Shown one piece after another: positions 17,600 through 26,716 of a stretch of 64,000 nucleotides of DNA. The notes below the pieces were generated by a model. That model was not told where the DNA came from. It saw nothing but the letters and a program-made list of their open reading frames with translations, and searched no databases. Made by a program: the position numbers and the translations under genes. The DNA comes from Schaedlerella arabinosiphila (GTDB taxonomy: Bacteria > Bacillota > Clostridia > Lachnospirales > Lachnospiraceae). The stretch is taken from contig NZ_RHJS01000002.1 in the NCBI RefSeq assembly GCF_003885045.1, positions 5,759,302 to 5,823,301 on the forward strand. Direction: 5' to 3'. Position 1 is the first letter of the stretch; each line of letters begins with the position of its first letter.

Positions 17600-17645
17600 T
17601 AGTACAAAATTTGGGCTAAATGTATTTTTAGAAATATTAAGCAAC

Positions 17646-17714
17646 AGGCAGGGGCTGGATCAGCAAACAGATAATTTGTAAGTATGTTGGGGAATTTCCT
17701 GCCTTTATTTATTA
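17646..17714 (+). promoter_or_regulatory. Possible attenuator hairpin in the glycan-operon leader
   Basis: AGGCAGG at 17646-17652 is complementary to CCTGCCT at 17698-17704, and TTTATTTATTA follows directly. The loop is long (45 bases), so this is a weak terminator at best. A weak terminator between an antiterminator gene and its target operon would be a natural place for LoaP to act. I would not call it without the context. Confidence 0.35.
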
Positions 17715-17777
17715 ATCAGAAGAAGTTGCTGAAAGCATTTGACGCTTCGCGCGCTGTGCAGGAAGTGACGGACAGAG

Positions 17778-17823
17778 TGCTACGCTATTTCAGAGTTTAA
17801 AATAACCCTGAGATGGCGAAGCA
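17778..17823 (+). promoter_or_regulatory. Long RNA hairpin in the leader, candidate LoaP recognition element
   Basis: TGCTACGCTATTTCAGAG (17778-17795) can pair with CCCTGAGATGGCGAAGCA (17806-17823) across a ten-base loop, TTTAAAATAA. Sixteen of 18 positions pair if G-U is allowed, with two internal mismatches. There is no T-run, so it is not a terminator. LoaP proteins are known to act through an RNA hairpin in the 5' leader of their target operon. This one lies 48 bases before the first glycan gene and matches that expectation. Confidence 0.6.
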
Positions 17824-17870
17824 TGCCTTAATACATATAAGTTTTTCTTTGAGAGGAAATTGAGAAAAAG

Positions 17871-20807
17871 TTGAAAAGGGAAAAGCGTTTCATACAAAAT
17901 TTAATAACATGCATTACTGTATTTACAGGCATTTATGTATTTATGCAGAGGATTGCAAAGAAAAGTTCTGAGATGGAAAGATTAGATGATAGTGTGCATT
18001 TAGTTAAGAGCTGCGACGGTCAAAATAAATTGGGAATTTACGAAAATAAAGTAAAATTAGTCATAGATAAAATTCTTTCATTTGTGAGCTTGATTTTGCT
18101 GTTTCCTATTTTTGCTATTATTTGCGGGGCTGTTTATCTTGATGATCCAGGTCCGATTTTTTTTGCACAGAAAAGAATAGGAAAAGATAAGCAGCCATTT
18201 ATCCTCCATAAATTTCGCACCATGAAAATGTCAACACCGCATGACGTGCCGACACATATGCTTATTCATCCAGAGAAATATATAACACGAGTCGGCAAAG
18301 TGTTAAGACAGACGAGCCTTGATGAATTGCCGCAAATTTGGGATATATTCAGGGGGAAAATGTCTATAGTTGGCCCGCGTCCGGCACTTTGGAACCAGGA
18401 TGATCTGGTGGCTGAGAGAGACAAGTACGCTGCGAACAGCATCATGCCTGGCCTTACTGGACTGGCTCAGATTAGCGGCAGAGATGAGCTGGAAATAGTA
18501 GATAAGGCTAGAATAGACGGTGAGTATACAGCTACACTTCGCAAAGGTGGTTTTAAAGCGGCTCTTCAGGACATACGCTGTTTATTAGGTACGCTGGCAG
18601 GTGTATTGAAGCATGATGGTATTGTAGAAGGGGGGACAGGAGAGATACATAGGAAGGAGAAATATGCAGAAGAGAATAATTTTAAGGTGAACCTACTACA
18701 GAAGAGTCATATAGATCACATAGAAGACTATGGATATAAAAAGAAATTCAATATAGACAAAAGTATATATAATCAAAAGAAGGTACTTATTACAGGGGCT
18801 GGAAGCTATGTAGGAGAATCCTTTAAAGGCTATGTGGAAGAGAATTATAGTAAAAATATTAGCATTGATATATTAGATATGACTAATCAAAATTGGAGAG
18901 ATTATGATTTTTCTGTATATGATTCTGTTTTTCATGTGGCGGGAATTGCACATGCAGATGTAGGTGATGTAGATGAGGAAACCGAACGTAAATATTATTT
19001 AGTAAACACTCAGTTGGCAATTGAAACAGCAAAAAAAGCACAGAAATCAGGGGTCAAGCAATTTGTCTTTATGAGCTCTATGATTGTTTATGGTGATGCA
19101 GCCCCTTATGGCAAGAAAAAAATAATAGACGAATTTACAGCGCCATCACCATCTAATTGCTATGGTGATAGTAAATGGCAGGCAGAAATAGGGATAAAAA
19201 AACTAAATAGTGCTCAATTCAAAGTGGCATTTTTAAGACCCCCAATGATTTATGGGAAAGGAAGTAAGGGAAACTATCCAATATTAGCTAAATGGGCGAA
19301 AAGGCTGCCGATTTTTCCAAATGTGGAGAATTACCGCTCAATGCTTTATATTGAGAATCTATGTGAATTTTTAGCATTACTTATACTATCCGGGGAAGGA
19401 GGACTTTTTTTTCCACAAAATAAAGAATATGTAAAGACTTCGGAGATGGTGAAGGAAATCAGCAAAGTTGCGGGTGGAAATACATACCTTACACATATAC
19501 TTAATCCCTTTGTCTTTTTTGTGGGCAGGATTCCAGGAAAGATTCGAAAAATAATAGATAAGGCATTTGGATATTCGATTTACAGCCACAAAATATCAGT
19601 ATATGACGGAATCGATTACCAAGTGAGGGATTTTAAAGAATCAATAGAGGCTGCTGAGGGAAGAAAAAAAGAATCAAAAACAGTATTGATTCTTGTAAAT
19701 CATGATGTGGTTATTTATAATTTTCGTCTGGAATTAGTAGAACGGTTATTGGAAGAGGGATATGAAGTACATATATCTTCTCCTTATGGAGAAAGGATTG
19801 ACGACCTTATTACAATTGGAGCCAAATATCATGAAATTTTTATTGACCGCCATGGGATGAATCCCATAGCGGACTTTTTTGTTTTGCAAGAATATAAAAA
19901 ACTTATCGCGGATATCCGGCCCACTATTGTACTGGGGTATACGATTAAACCTAATATATATGGAGCTATAGCAGCAAAAGAAGCGCATATTCCATTTGTG
20001 GCAAATATTACAGGCTTGGGTACTGCTGTAGAAAATGGCGGTGTCAAGCAGAAGCTTACACTTCTGCTTTATAAAATTGCATTCACTAATGTTAAAACAG
20101 TATTTTTTCAAAACAGAGAGAACGAAGCATTCTTTAAAGAAAAGAAAATTGCTCTTGGAAAACATAAATTACTTCCAGGCAGTGGTGTTAATTTAGAGCG
20201 TTATCCAATTACCCTCTATCCGGAATGTGGAGACGGAAGAACCGGAGAACCTGTTAGATTTGCTTTTATTTCCAGAATCATGAAGGAAAAAGGAATAGAG
20301 CAGTATCTTGCAGCAGCTGAAGAAATTCGAAAAAGATATCCGGCAACGGAGTTCCATGTCTGCGGTTTTTGTGAAGCTGAGTACAAGGGTACACTAAAAG
20401 AAATGGAAGAAAAGGGTGTAGTCATTTATCATGGAACGATAAGGAATGTTGCGAAATTTATTGGCGAGATGCATTGTGTGGTACATCCAACGTATTATCC
20501 AGAAGGATTAAGTAATATTTTGCTTGAAGCATGTAGTTCCGGACGGCCAGTTATAACTACTGATAGAGCTGGGTGCCGTGAAGTAGTGGATAAGTGGGTG
20601 AATGGATATTTAATTCCGGAGAAGGATACAAAAAAGCTTATACTTGCTATTGAGCAGTTTATAGAATTAGAATTTGAGCAAAAAAGAATTATGGGATTAG
20701 AAGCAAGGAAGTTAGTAGAGGAACAATTTGACCGCCAAATAGTAGTTGAAGCTTATATGAGCGAAGTAGAAGTAAATGAAAGTGATTCAAAAATGGTGAA
20801 ATGCTAA
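17871..20807 (+). CDS. Three-domain fusion: phosphoglycosyltransferase + SDR epimerase/reductase + GT4 glycosyltransferase
   Basis: 978 residues. Residues 60-245 are a bacterial sugar transferase (polyprenyl-phosphate phosphoglycosyltransferase) with one membrane segment (70-90), KRIGKDKQPFILHKFRTMK, DELPQIWDIFRGKMSIVGPR and GLTGLAQISGR. Residues 302-590 are an extended SDR with GAGSYVG (309-315) and SSMIVYGDAA. Residues 603-965 are a GT-B glycosyltransferase with GLGTAVENG and PEGLSNILLEACSSGRP. One chain could make the sugar, load it on undecaprenyl phosphate and add the next residue, like separate WbpV/WbpL- or PglC/PglA-type proteins. It starts with TTG 17871, 14 bases after GAGAGG. It is the first gene of the second operon. 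Confidence 0.88.
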   Translation: MKREKRFIQNLITCITVFTGIYVFMQRIAKKSSEMERLDDSVHLVKSCDGQNKLGIYENKVKLVIDKILSFVSLILLFPIFAIICGAVYLDDPGPIFFAQKRIGKDKQPFILHKFRTMKMSTPHDVPTHMLIHPEKYITRVGKVLRQTSLDELPQIWDIFRGKMSIVGPRPALWNQDDLVAERDKYAANSIMPGLTGLAQISGRDELEIVDKARIDGEYTATLRKGGFKAALQDIRCLLGTLAGVLKHDGIVEGGTGEIHRKEKYAEENNFKVNLLQKSHIDHIEDYGYKKKFNIDKSIYNQKKVLITGAGSYVGESFKGYVEENYSKNISIDILDMTNQNWRDYDFSVYDSVFHVAGIAHADVGDVDEETERKYYLVNTQLAIETAKKAQKSGVKQFVFMSSMIVYGDAAPYGKKKIIDEFTAPSPSNCYGDSKWQAEIGIKKLNSAQFKVAFLRPPMIYGKGSKGNYPILAKWAKRLPIFPNVENYRSMLYIENLCEFLALLILSGEGGLFFPQNKEYVKTSEMVKEISKVAGGNTYLTHILNPFVFFVGRIPGKIRKIIDKAFGYSIYSHKISVYDGIDYQVRDFKESIEAAEGRKKESKTVLILVNHDVVIYNFRLELVERLLEEGYEVHISSPYGERIDDLITIGAKYHEIFIDRHGMNPIADFFVLQEYKKLIADIRPTIVLGYTIKPNIYGAIAAKEAHIPFVANITGLGTAVENGGVKQKLTLLLYKIAFTNVKTVFFQNRENEAFFKEKKIALGKHKLLPGSGVNLERYPITLYPECGDGRTGEPVRFAFISRIMKEKGIEQYLAAAEEIRKRYPATEFHVCGFCEAEYKGTLKEMEEKGVVIYHGTIRNVAKFIGEMHCVVHPTYYPEGLSNILLEACSSGRPVITTDRAGCREVVDKWVNGYLIPEKDTKKLILAIEQFIELEFEQKRIMGLEARKLVEEQFDRQIVVEAYMSEVEVNESDSKMVKC

Positions 20808-20948
20808 TGTAGTAGCAATACATATCGGTTAAGTGATCGGGTTACAGGAAAAAGAAAAATAAACTGTAATTGAAAATTTTAGATCACAATATTAAGCTGA
20901 AAGGGATATGATATTTGACTAACGAATATCATGCAGGAATAGGTTAAA

Positions 20949-21821
20949 ATGAAAATACATGAGGCATTCAAAAGGTCTATAAAATCTCGCATTCCTTGGA
21001 GATTGCGTTATTTTATGAAACTACAGGAGGCAAAAGGAAATTTAAAATTGACAGAAGGCATTAAGCAGTTTCGAGAAATGGAGGAGTATAATAGCGAACT
21101 CTATGAGGCTCTAGAAAATTTGAAAATTACTGAATTCAAAGAAAAAACCATATGTGAACTTGGACCAGGGCAGCACCTGTCACATGCATTCCTTGAATAC
21201 CAAATGGGAGCTGAGAAAGAAATACTTCTTGAGATCGCCGACTTTGCACAGGTTGATTCACCTGCGGTTCTTACAGATCTAAAACTTGAGAGAGAGTATA
21301 TGGCGCAGCGGCTGCTTCCCCAGATTAGTACAGACGAAACATGGAAATCTTATCTCAAAAAAATCAACGCAGTCTATAGTATTGATGGGATGAAAGGTTA
21401 TAAGAAAGTTCCTGATAACAGTGTTGATTATTGTTTTTCTTTTGCGGTGCTTGAACATATCCGTAAAAATATTTTTTCCGAAACTATTCAAGAAATTTAC
21501 CGTTTTATGCGTGAGGGTGGGACATCTTATCATACTGTGGATTTTACAGATCATATGGGAGGCAGAAAGAATCAACTACGATTTCCGGAATCTGTATGGG
21601 AAGATGATATTCACTATAGAATGGATAATTACACTAATCGTATATCGTGTTCCGCAATGTGTAAAATGATAAGGGATGTTGGATTTAACGATGTGAAAGT
21701 AAAACATACCAGAGTATTTAAAAAGCTGCCAATTAAAAGGGAAGACATATCGTCGGATATCGGCTATATATCAGATGACGATTTGAAAATAGCAATGGCA
21801 ATTATAGTGATGAAAAAATAA
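20949..21821 (+). CDS. Class I SAM-dependent methyltransferase
   Basis: 290 residues with motif I CELGPGQHLSHAF near residue 70, an acidic loop EIADFAQVD, and the post-motif SFAVLEHIRK, common in methyltransferases of glycan loci. It is preceded by a 141-base gap without a clear promoter. It probably methylates a sugar hydroxyl of the repeat unit or caps the chain. The target is unknown. Confidence 0.78.
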   Translation: MKIHEAFKRSIKSRIPWRLRYFMKLQEAKGNLKLTEGIKQFREMEEYNSELYEALENLKITEFKEKTICELGPGQHLSHAFLEYQMGAEKEILLEIADFAQVDSPAVLTDLKLEREYMAQRLLPQISTDETWKSYLKKINAVYSIDGMKGYKKVPDNSVDYCFSFAVLEHIRKNIFSETIQEIYRFMREGGTSYHTVDFTDHMGGRKNQLRFPESVWEDDIHYRMDNYTNRISCSAMCKMIRDVGFNDVKVKHTRVFKKLPIKREDISSDIGYISDDDLKIAMAIIVMKK

Positions 21822-21932
21822 GATATGCTTGCCGCCGCCTATATCCTGGGTTGGGCAATAATAATTGAAAATGAAGATTGGGAATAGGATTACGTTTAGA
21901 AGAGTTGACCATACTAAAATAGGAGAAAAGGA

Positions 21933-22895
21933 TTGAAAGAAGAATCTGAATTTAACAAAAGTGAAATATGCTTTATTAGACCTTGCTTAAGGCAAGGGGA
22001 TTACTGGCATAATGCAATGAAAAAAGAAGGATATAATACAGTGATTCCATATAAAGATTATAATCTTTTTATGAGGATTATTCGTGAAATCTGGTTTGGA
22101 TTAGATTTGCCTAAAAAAAATTTATGGTATAATCCAGATATTAAAAAAAACAATGCAAAAATATATTTTGTAAAAGATCCGTTAATGACAGTGGATTTCC
22201 TTTTATGGCTTAGGAGAGAAAAAAAGGATGCGCGTATTTTGCTTGACTTTGACAATCGTGTAGGAGCAAATATTAATCCAGACGATCTACAAGACAGTTC
22301 CATTGAAAAATGGTCTTACGACCCTGATGATTGCTATCAGTATAATATGAAACTTAAGCCAAATGGATATTTTGACTGCTACAAAATCAAAGAAAAGAAA
22401 AAAATTGTTTATGATATTATTTTTGTGGGACGGGATAAGGGAAGAGCAGAAAAATTGTTTCAATTAGAGAACACTTTGAATGAGTTAGGATTAAAAACGT
22501 ATTTTCGAATAAGCCCAAATAGAAGCTATCTAAAATTTAAGAAAAAGTATTATAGACCTGTTATCACATATACCGAATATTTAGAATTACTTGCAAAAAG
22601 CAGAGCTGTTCTAAACTTAATGCCAGACGGGCAAACTGCAATAACAATGAGAGATTACGAAGCCATATTTAATGGAATTAAATGTATTACAAATAACTCG
22701 GCAATTAAATCATTCAGACTGTATCATCCAAGTCGATTCTTTATTATAGGTATTGATGATATAAATAAAATTAATGATTTCCTTGAGAAAGAATTTAAAA
22801 CAATATCAGACGAAGAATTGGACGAATATAAACTAGATAAGGTGATTTATAAAATGGTTAACACAGAAAAGGAATTTTGTGATGCAAGAAATTAA
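21933..22895 (+). CDS. Putative glycosyltransferase (GT-B-like)
   Basis: 320 residues with a TTG start after AGGAGAAAAG. The C-terminal half reads like a GT-B enzyme: IIFVGRDKGRAEKL (residues 157-170), YTEYLELLAKSRAVLNLMPDGQ and a DYEAIFNGIKCITN loop where family members bind the donor phosphate. The N-terminal half is poorly conserved. It is strongly AT-rich. It overlaps the next gene by a few bases, so the two are co-translated. The donor and acceptor are unknown. Confidence 0.65.
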   Translation: MKEESEFNKSEICFIRPCLRQGDYWHNAMKKEGYNTVIPYKDYNLFMRIIREIWFGLDLPKKNLWYNPDIKKNNAKIYFVKDPLMTVDFLLWLRREKKDARILLDFDNRVGANINPDDLQDSSIEKWSYDPDDCYQYNMKLKPNGYFDCYKIKEKKKIVYDIIFVGRDKGRAEKLFQLENTLNELGLKTYFRISPNRSYLKFKKKYYRPVITYTEYLELLAKSRAVLNLMPDGQTAITMRDYEAIFNGIKCITNNSAIKSFRLYHPSRFFIIGIDDINKINDFLEKEFKTISDEELDEYKLDKVIYKMVNTEKEFCDARN

Positions 22896-24012
22896 ATTGA
22901 TTCTGTTCATTTTGATATGGCTTGCAATTACTATTATGGGCTTTTATTTCAATAAATCGAAAAAATGCTATACAATTATTATATGTACTTTTTTATGTTT
23001 AATGTTGCTCTGTAAAGATTCTTATGACATTGCAAATTATCGTAGAGCATATGATGAACATATTTTTCATTCAAAAGAATGGTTCTTTGACTATATTAGA
23101 CAATTATCTTGGGAAAATGGTTTATCATTCGACTGCTTTAGAAGCATATGGTGTATAATTATAGTAATATTACTATATAAGGGAATAAAAAAGTATAGTA
23201 ATTATGCGGCGCTAGTAAGCGTGTTTTTTTTTATAGTACCATTTCTGTCAGGCTTTATTACGCAGATGAGAAATAGCCTTGCAGGGGCGATTATAGTATA
23301 TGCACTGCCATTTTTAGTCAGTGATAAAAAAAACGATTATATGAAATATATTATTTGTGTAATCATAGCAAGTTTTGTTCATATAATGTCGATAATTTAT
23401 TTGGTTCTTTTGATTCCACGATTGGTAAATGTCAGCTATAAAAATTTTCATATATTTTGTATTATAGGAACATGTGTTTCTGTTATTTTTATATTTAATA
23501 TTACTGATATTATGAGTCTATGGATAGAAGCATATGCAGGGAGAATCCCTAATGAGTTTGTTGCAAAAAATCTTTTGCGTTTTAGACTATATTTTCAAGA
23601 AGGAATGCGTTCAAATGCTACAGGATTTTTTTTCGCAGCCGGACATCAGCTAATAGTATACTATTATTCGTTGAAAGCATATAATAGATGTTTTCAGAGC
23701 CGAGAGTATGTGTTTTATAATAGAAATTCCATCGAAAAATTAGGTGAAATTATGGATCTTTTGTTGTTTATAATACCTTTATATGCTATAAGTATGCAGA
23801 TGCAAAGAATTTTTTTTTACTGCTCTCCTTTATTTTACGGAATAATTGTTCAAAGTAATATGGAATTGCATAATAAAAAAGGAAATAAAAAAATTATGGT
23901 GCCCAGCGATTTGCTTTATCTGTTAGGATTTTTAATTGGTATATATATAATAAGTATATACCATACATCCGAAGATTTTTTGCGTTGCATTAATGGAATG
24001 TACATTTGGTAA
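22882..24012 (+). CDS. EpsG-type polysaccharide polymerase (Wzy-like), multi-pass membrane protein
   Basis: 376 residues with about ten hydrophobic segments. A DSYDIANYRRAY motif near residue 50 and PFLSGFITQMRNSLAGAI near residue 125 are characteristic of the EpsG family. It probably joins lipid-linked repeat units on the outer face of the membrane. With the flippase encoded next it makes a Wzx/Wzy-dependent pathway. The base composition is very AT-rich, with T-runs of up to nine. ATG 22882 follows a GTG at 22879. Confidence 0.8.
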   Translation: MQEIKLILFILIWLAITIMGFYFNKSKKCYTIIICTFLCLMLLCKDSYDIANYRRAYDEHIFHSKEWFFDYIRQLSWENGLSFDCFRSIWCIIIVILLYKGIKKYSNYAALVSVFFFIVPFLSGFITQMRNSLAGAIIVYALPFLVSDKKNDYMKYIICVIIASFVHIMSIIYLVLLIPRLVNVSYKNFHIFCIIGTCVSVIFIFNITDIMSLWIEAYAGRIPNEFVAKNLLRFRLYFQEGMRSNATGFFFAAGHQLIVYYYSLKAYNRCFQSREYVFYNRNSIEKLGEIMDLLLFIIPLYAISMQMQRIFFYCSPLFYGIIVQSNMELHNKKGNKKIMVPSDLLYLLGFLIGIYIISIYHTSEDFLRCINGMYIW

Positions 24013-24021
24013 AATTTAAAG

Positions 24022-25479
24022 ATGAAAAATATTTCAAAAAGTAGTTTTGTCAGAAGTTTACTATGGAAAACTTTGAATTTAATATTAGGGCGTGGAGTAT
24101 CTCTTGCCTTTAGCATATATTTTGTGAGAAAACTAGATCCTGATTCATATGGATTGATGGCAGTATGGTCAGTTGTTCTTTCACTAGGAAATATAGTTGT
24201 TAATTGTGGCTTGGATACAGTTTTAATTCAAAAACCAAATATAAAAAATGAGGATTGGGATATTGCATTCTCATCTTGTTTCTATAGAGGGCTTTTACTG
24301 TTTTTTCTGTTACTAATTAGTGCCCCTTTATTTTCGAACTTTTATGGTTCTAATACATTAGGCGAATTGCTTCGTATAGCTGGGTTAGATTTTATTAGTC
24401 AAAGTATTATTACTGTCTGTTTGGCAAATGCTATGCGAAATATGAATTTTAAGAGAATATTTATTGCAGATTTATCAGCTGCATTATTAGGCGGAATAGG
24501 AGCATCTATATGTATGCATATTATTGATCTTAAATGGACTCTTTTAGTAAACACAATTGTCCATAGAGCAGGATATGCATTATTACTTTTACTTCTTCAA
24601 AAAGAAAAAATACATTTTTCTTTTAAAATATATGAATTGTATGAAATTTCAAAATGTGGAATAAAAGTTATGACTAATGGATTGTTAGACATTTTAACCT
24701 CATCCGTATCCAGTTTATTTTCTGCAAAAAAGTGGAATCAAACAGATGTTGGATATTCTCAACAAGCAAGTAAGCTTACGATGCTTCTAGGTGTGGAGAC
24801 ATACAATGTTATATCAAATTTACTTTTGCCTACTTTTTCGTCTTATCAGAAAGATAGAGATCAACTAAAAAAAATAAGTCGTTCCATAATGAAATGTAGT
24901 TGCTACATTATGTTTCCTCTAATGATGGGATTGTGTGTATGTGCACCGGAAATTACTGTTTTATTATATACTGATAAATGGTTGCCTTCTGTTCCTATCA
25001 TAAGAGCATTGTGCATTTATTATGCTTTAAATCCAATTAGACAGCTCTGTATGAACTTAAACTATTCTGTCGGAAGATATCGTAAAAATATGCAAATTGA
25101 ATTTTATAGATTGGTCTTTGTTATATTTGCAATAATAATTTTTTCCTTTATTAAGAAAGTAGATATTACAATTTTTGCTTTGGCACAAAGCAATATAGCT
25201 TTTCTTACAAGTTTTCAATATTTATCTTCATTAAAAGAGAGTGTAGATTATAAGGTAAAAGAAATATTGACAGATATAATACCAATACTTTTGATTACTT
25301 CTATTTCTATTCTACCCGTTTTTCTGTTAAAAGTAATAAAAATGCCAGTTGTTCTATTCCTTTTTTTGTCAGTGAGTATAGCGGTTATACTATATTTTTT
25401 CTTTTCCTTTATATTCAAATTGGATATTTTCAACTATGCTGTTAATTATATCAAGGAGGGAATATGGAAAAAAGAATAA
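24022..25479 (+). CDS. Wzx-type oligosaccharide flippase (MOP/MATE superfamily)
   Basis: 485 residues, 12-14 predicted hydrophobic segments, starting with SFVRSLLWKTLNLILGRGVSLAFSIYF. The LDPDSYGLMAVWSV stretch is typical of polysaccharide exporters of the Wzx family. It moves undecaprenyl-linked repeat units from the cytoplasmic to the outer face of the membrane. It starts nine bases after the polymerase stop and overlaps the following glycosyltransferase by 16 bases, so the operon is tight here. Confidence 0.88.
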   Translation: MKNISKSSFVRSLLWKTLNLILGRGVSLAFSIYFVRKLDPDSYGLMAVWSVVLSLGNIVVNCGLDTVLIQKPNIKNEDWDIAFSSCFYRGLLLFFLLLISAPLFSNFYGSNTLGELLRIAGLDFISQSIITVCLANAMRNMNFKRIFIADLSAALLGGIGASICMHIIDLKWTLLVNTIVHRAGYALLLLLLQKEKIHFSFKIYELYEISKCGIKVMTNGLLDILTSSVSSLFSAKKWNQTDVGYSQQASKLTMLLGVETYNVISNLLLPTFSSYQKDRDQLKKISRSIMKCSCYIMFPLMMGLCVCAPEITVLLYTDKWLPSVPIIRALCIYYALNPIRQLCMNLNYSVGRYRKNMQIEFYRLVFVIFAIIIFSFIKKVDITIFALAQSNIAFLTSFQYLSSLKESVDYKVKEILTDIIPILLITSISILPVFLLKVIKMPVVLFLFLSVSIAVILYFFFSFIFKLDIFNYAVNYIKEGIWKKE

Positions 25480-26675
25480 AAACTAATATATTAATTGAAT
25501 TTGATAATTTTACAGAAACAGTTAATGGAATGATGCAATTTGCAAATACAATAAAAGATAAATATCCGATAAAAGTTAGATGTGTTAATTCATGTAAAGT
25601 AAGTATAAAATTAATTGAGTGGAGTGATGTAGTTCTTTCTATAAGAAGTACTAATCAAATAACTGCTCGTATTTCTCAAATATGTAAGAAATATAACAGA
25701 TTTTTTATATACCAATTAGACGATAATCTGTTTTTACATAAGAATGATGAATTGTTTAAAAAGATAAGAATTAAATATCTAAAGCAAACCATAGAAAACG
25801 CTGATGTTTTTTTGTCTTCTAATCCAAATTTAAATACATATGTCTCCGAAAAATGCAATATACATCGTTTTGCTAGAATGGATACCGCCGCGAATGAAGA
25901 AGAAATTCACAAATGGAGGATAAGTGGAAATAATAAAATTAAAATTGTCTTTTATTCCAATGCGGGTAACGGACAATGGTTTAGGGATATATTGATGCCT
26001 ATATTACCAAAATTGACGAAGATGACAAATAAAAAAATAGAAATACAACTACTTGGTATCAATGAGATGGATTGTTTAGGAGAGTGTAAGATAAAATACG
26101 TACCGCATATGAGTTTGAAAGAGTTTAAAACATATCTATGGAAACAGAATTTTGACATAGGCGTAGCACCTCTTCCTGATAATGATGAATTTTGTAAATG
26201 CAAATATTTTAACAAGTTTATGGAATTTACAATGGCAGGTATACCAGGGGTCTATTCCAATTGTATCCCATATACAACAGTGGTAGAAAACGGAAAAAAT
26301 GGTTTTTTATGTAATAGTAAAGAAGAATGGTTGAGTGCTTTATATAAACTTATTGAGGACTATAATTTGCGACAAAAAATTGTGGAAAATGCACAAGAAC
26401 TATTGAGGACGACTTTTTCATATGCGAATATTGAAAAAAGAATAATAGAAGACATTCCAGAGTTAATTACATTTAAAGCAACAGAAAAGGTTCGGGGATG
26501 TCTGCTGCCAGTTAAATGGAATTATATAATACTTCTTTTTATGGATAAAGTAAATGCATCATATCGCTATTTGCGAAATGGTGGAATTAGAGCATTTTGC
26601 AGACGGATAAAAGAATATACTATAATAATGATGCAAAGAAAAGAAGAAAAAGCGAGAAATGAAAATAGTGATTAA
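25464..26675 (+). CDS. GT-B glycosyltransferase (family 4-like)
   Basis: 403 residues. The C-terminal half has MEFTMAGIPGVYSNCIPY (residues 253-270), VENGKNGFLCNSKEEWLSAL and a LRTTFSY tail, all typical of GT4 enzymes. The N-terminal half contains FIYQLDDNLFLHKND, a pattern seen in CgeB-like and rhamnan-type transferases. The start overlaps the flippase by 16 bases with AAGGAGGGA just upstream. It probably adds one residue of the repeat unit. The donor is unknown. Confidence 0.8.
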   Translation: MEKRIKTNILIEFDNFTETVNGMMQFANTIKDKYPIKVRCVNSCKVSIKLIEWSDVVLSIRSTNQITARISQICKKYNRFFIYQLDDNLFLHKNDELFKKIRIKYLKQTIENADVFLSSNPNLNTYVSEKCNIHRFARMDTAANEEEIHKWRISGNNKIKIVFYSNAGNGQWFRDILMPILPKLTKMTNKKIEIQLLGINEMDCLGECKIKYVPHMSLKEFKTYLWKQNFDIGVAPLPDNDEFCKCKYFNKFMEFTMAGIPGVYSNCIPYTTVVENGKNGFLCNSKEEWLSALYKLIEDYNLRQKIVENAQELLRTTFSYANIEKRIIEDIPELITFKATEKVRGCLLPVKWNYIILLFMDKVNASYRYLRNGGIRAFCRRIKEYTIIMMQRKEEKARNENSD

Positions 26676-26716
26676 CTGGTACATGAGAAGAGAAAAGACT
26701 ATTTTGGAGTGATTAT

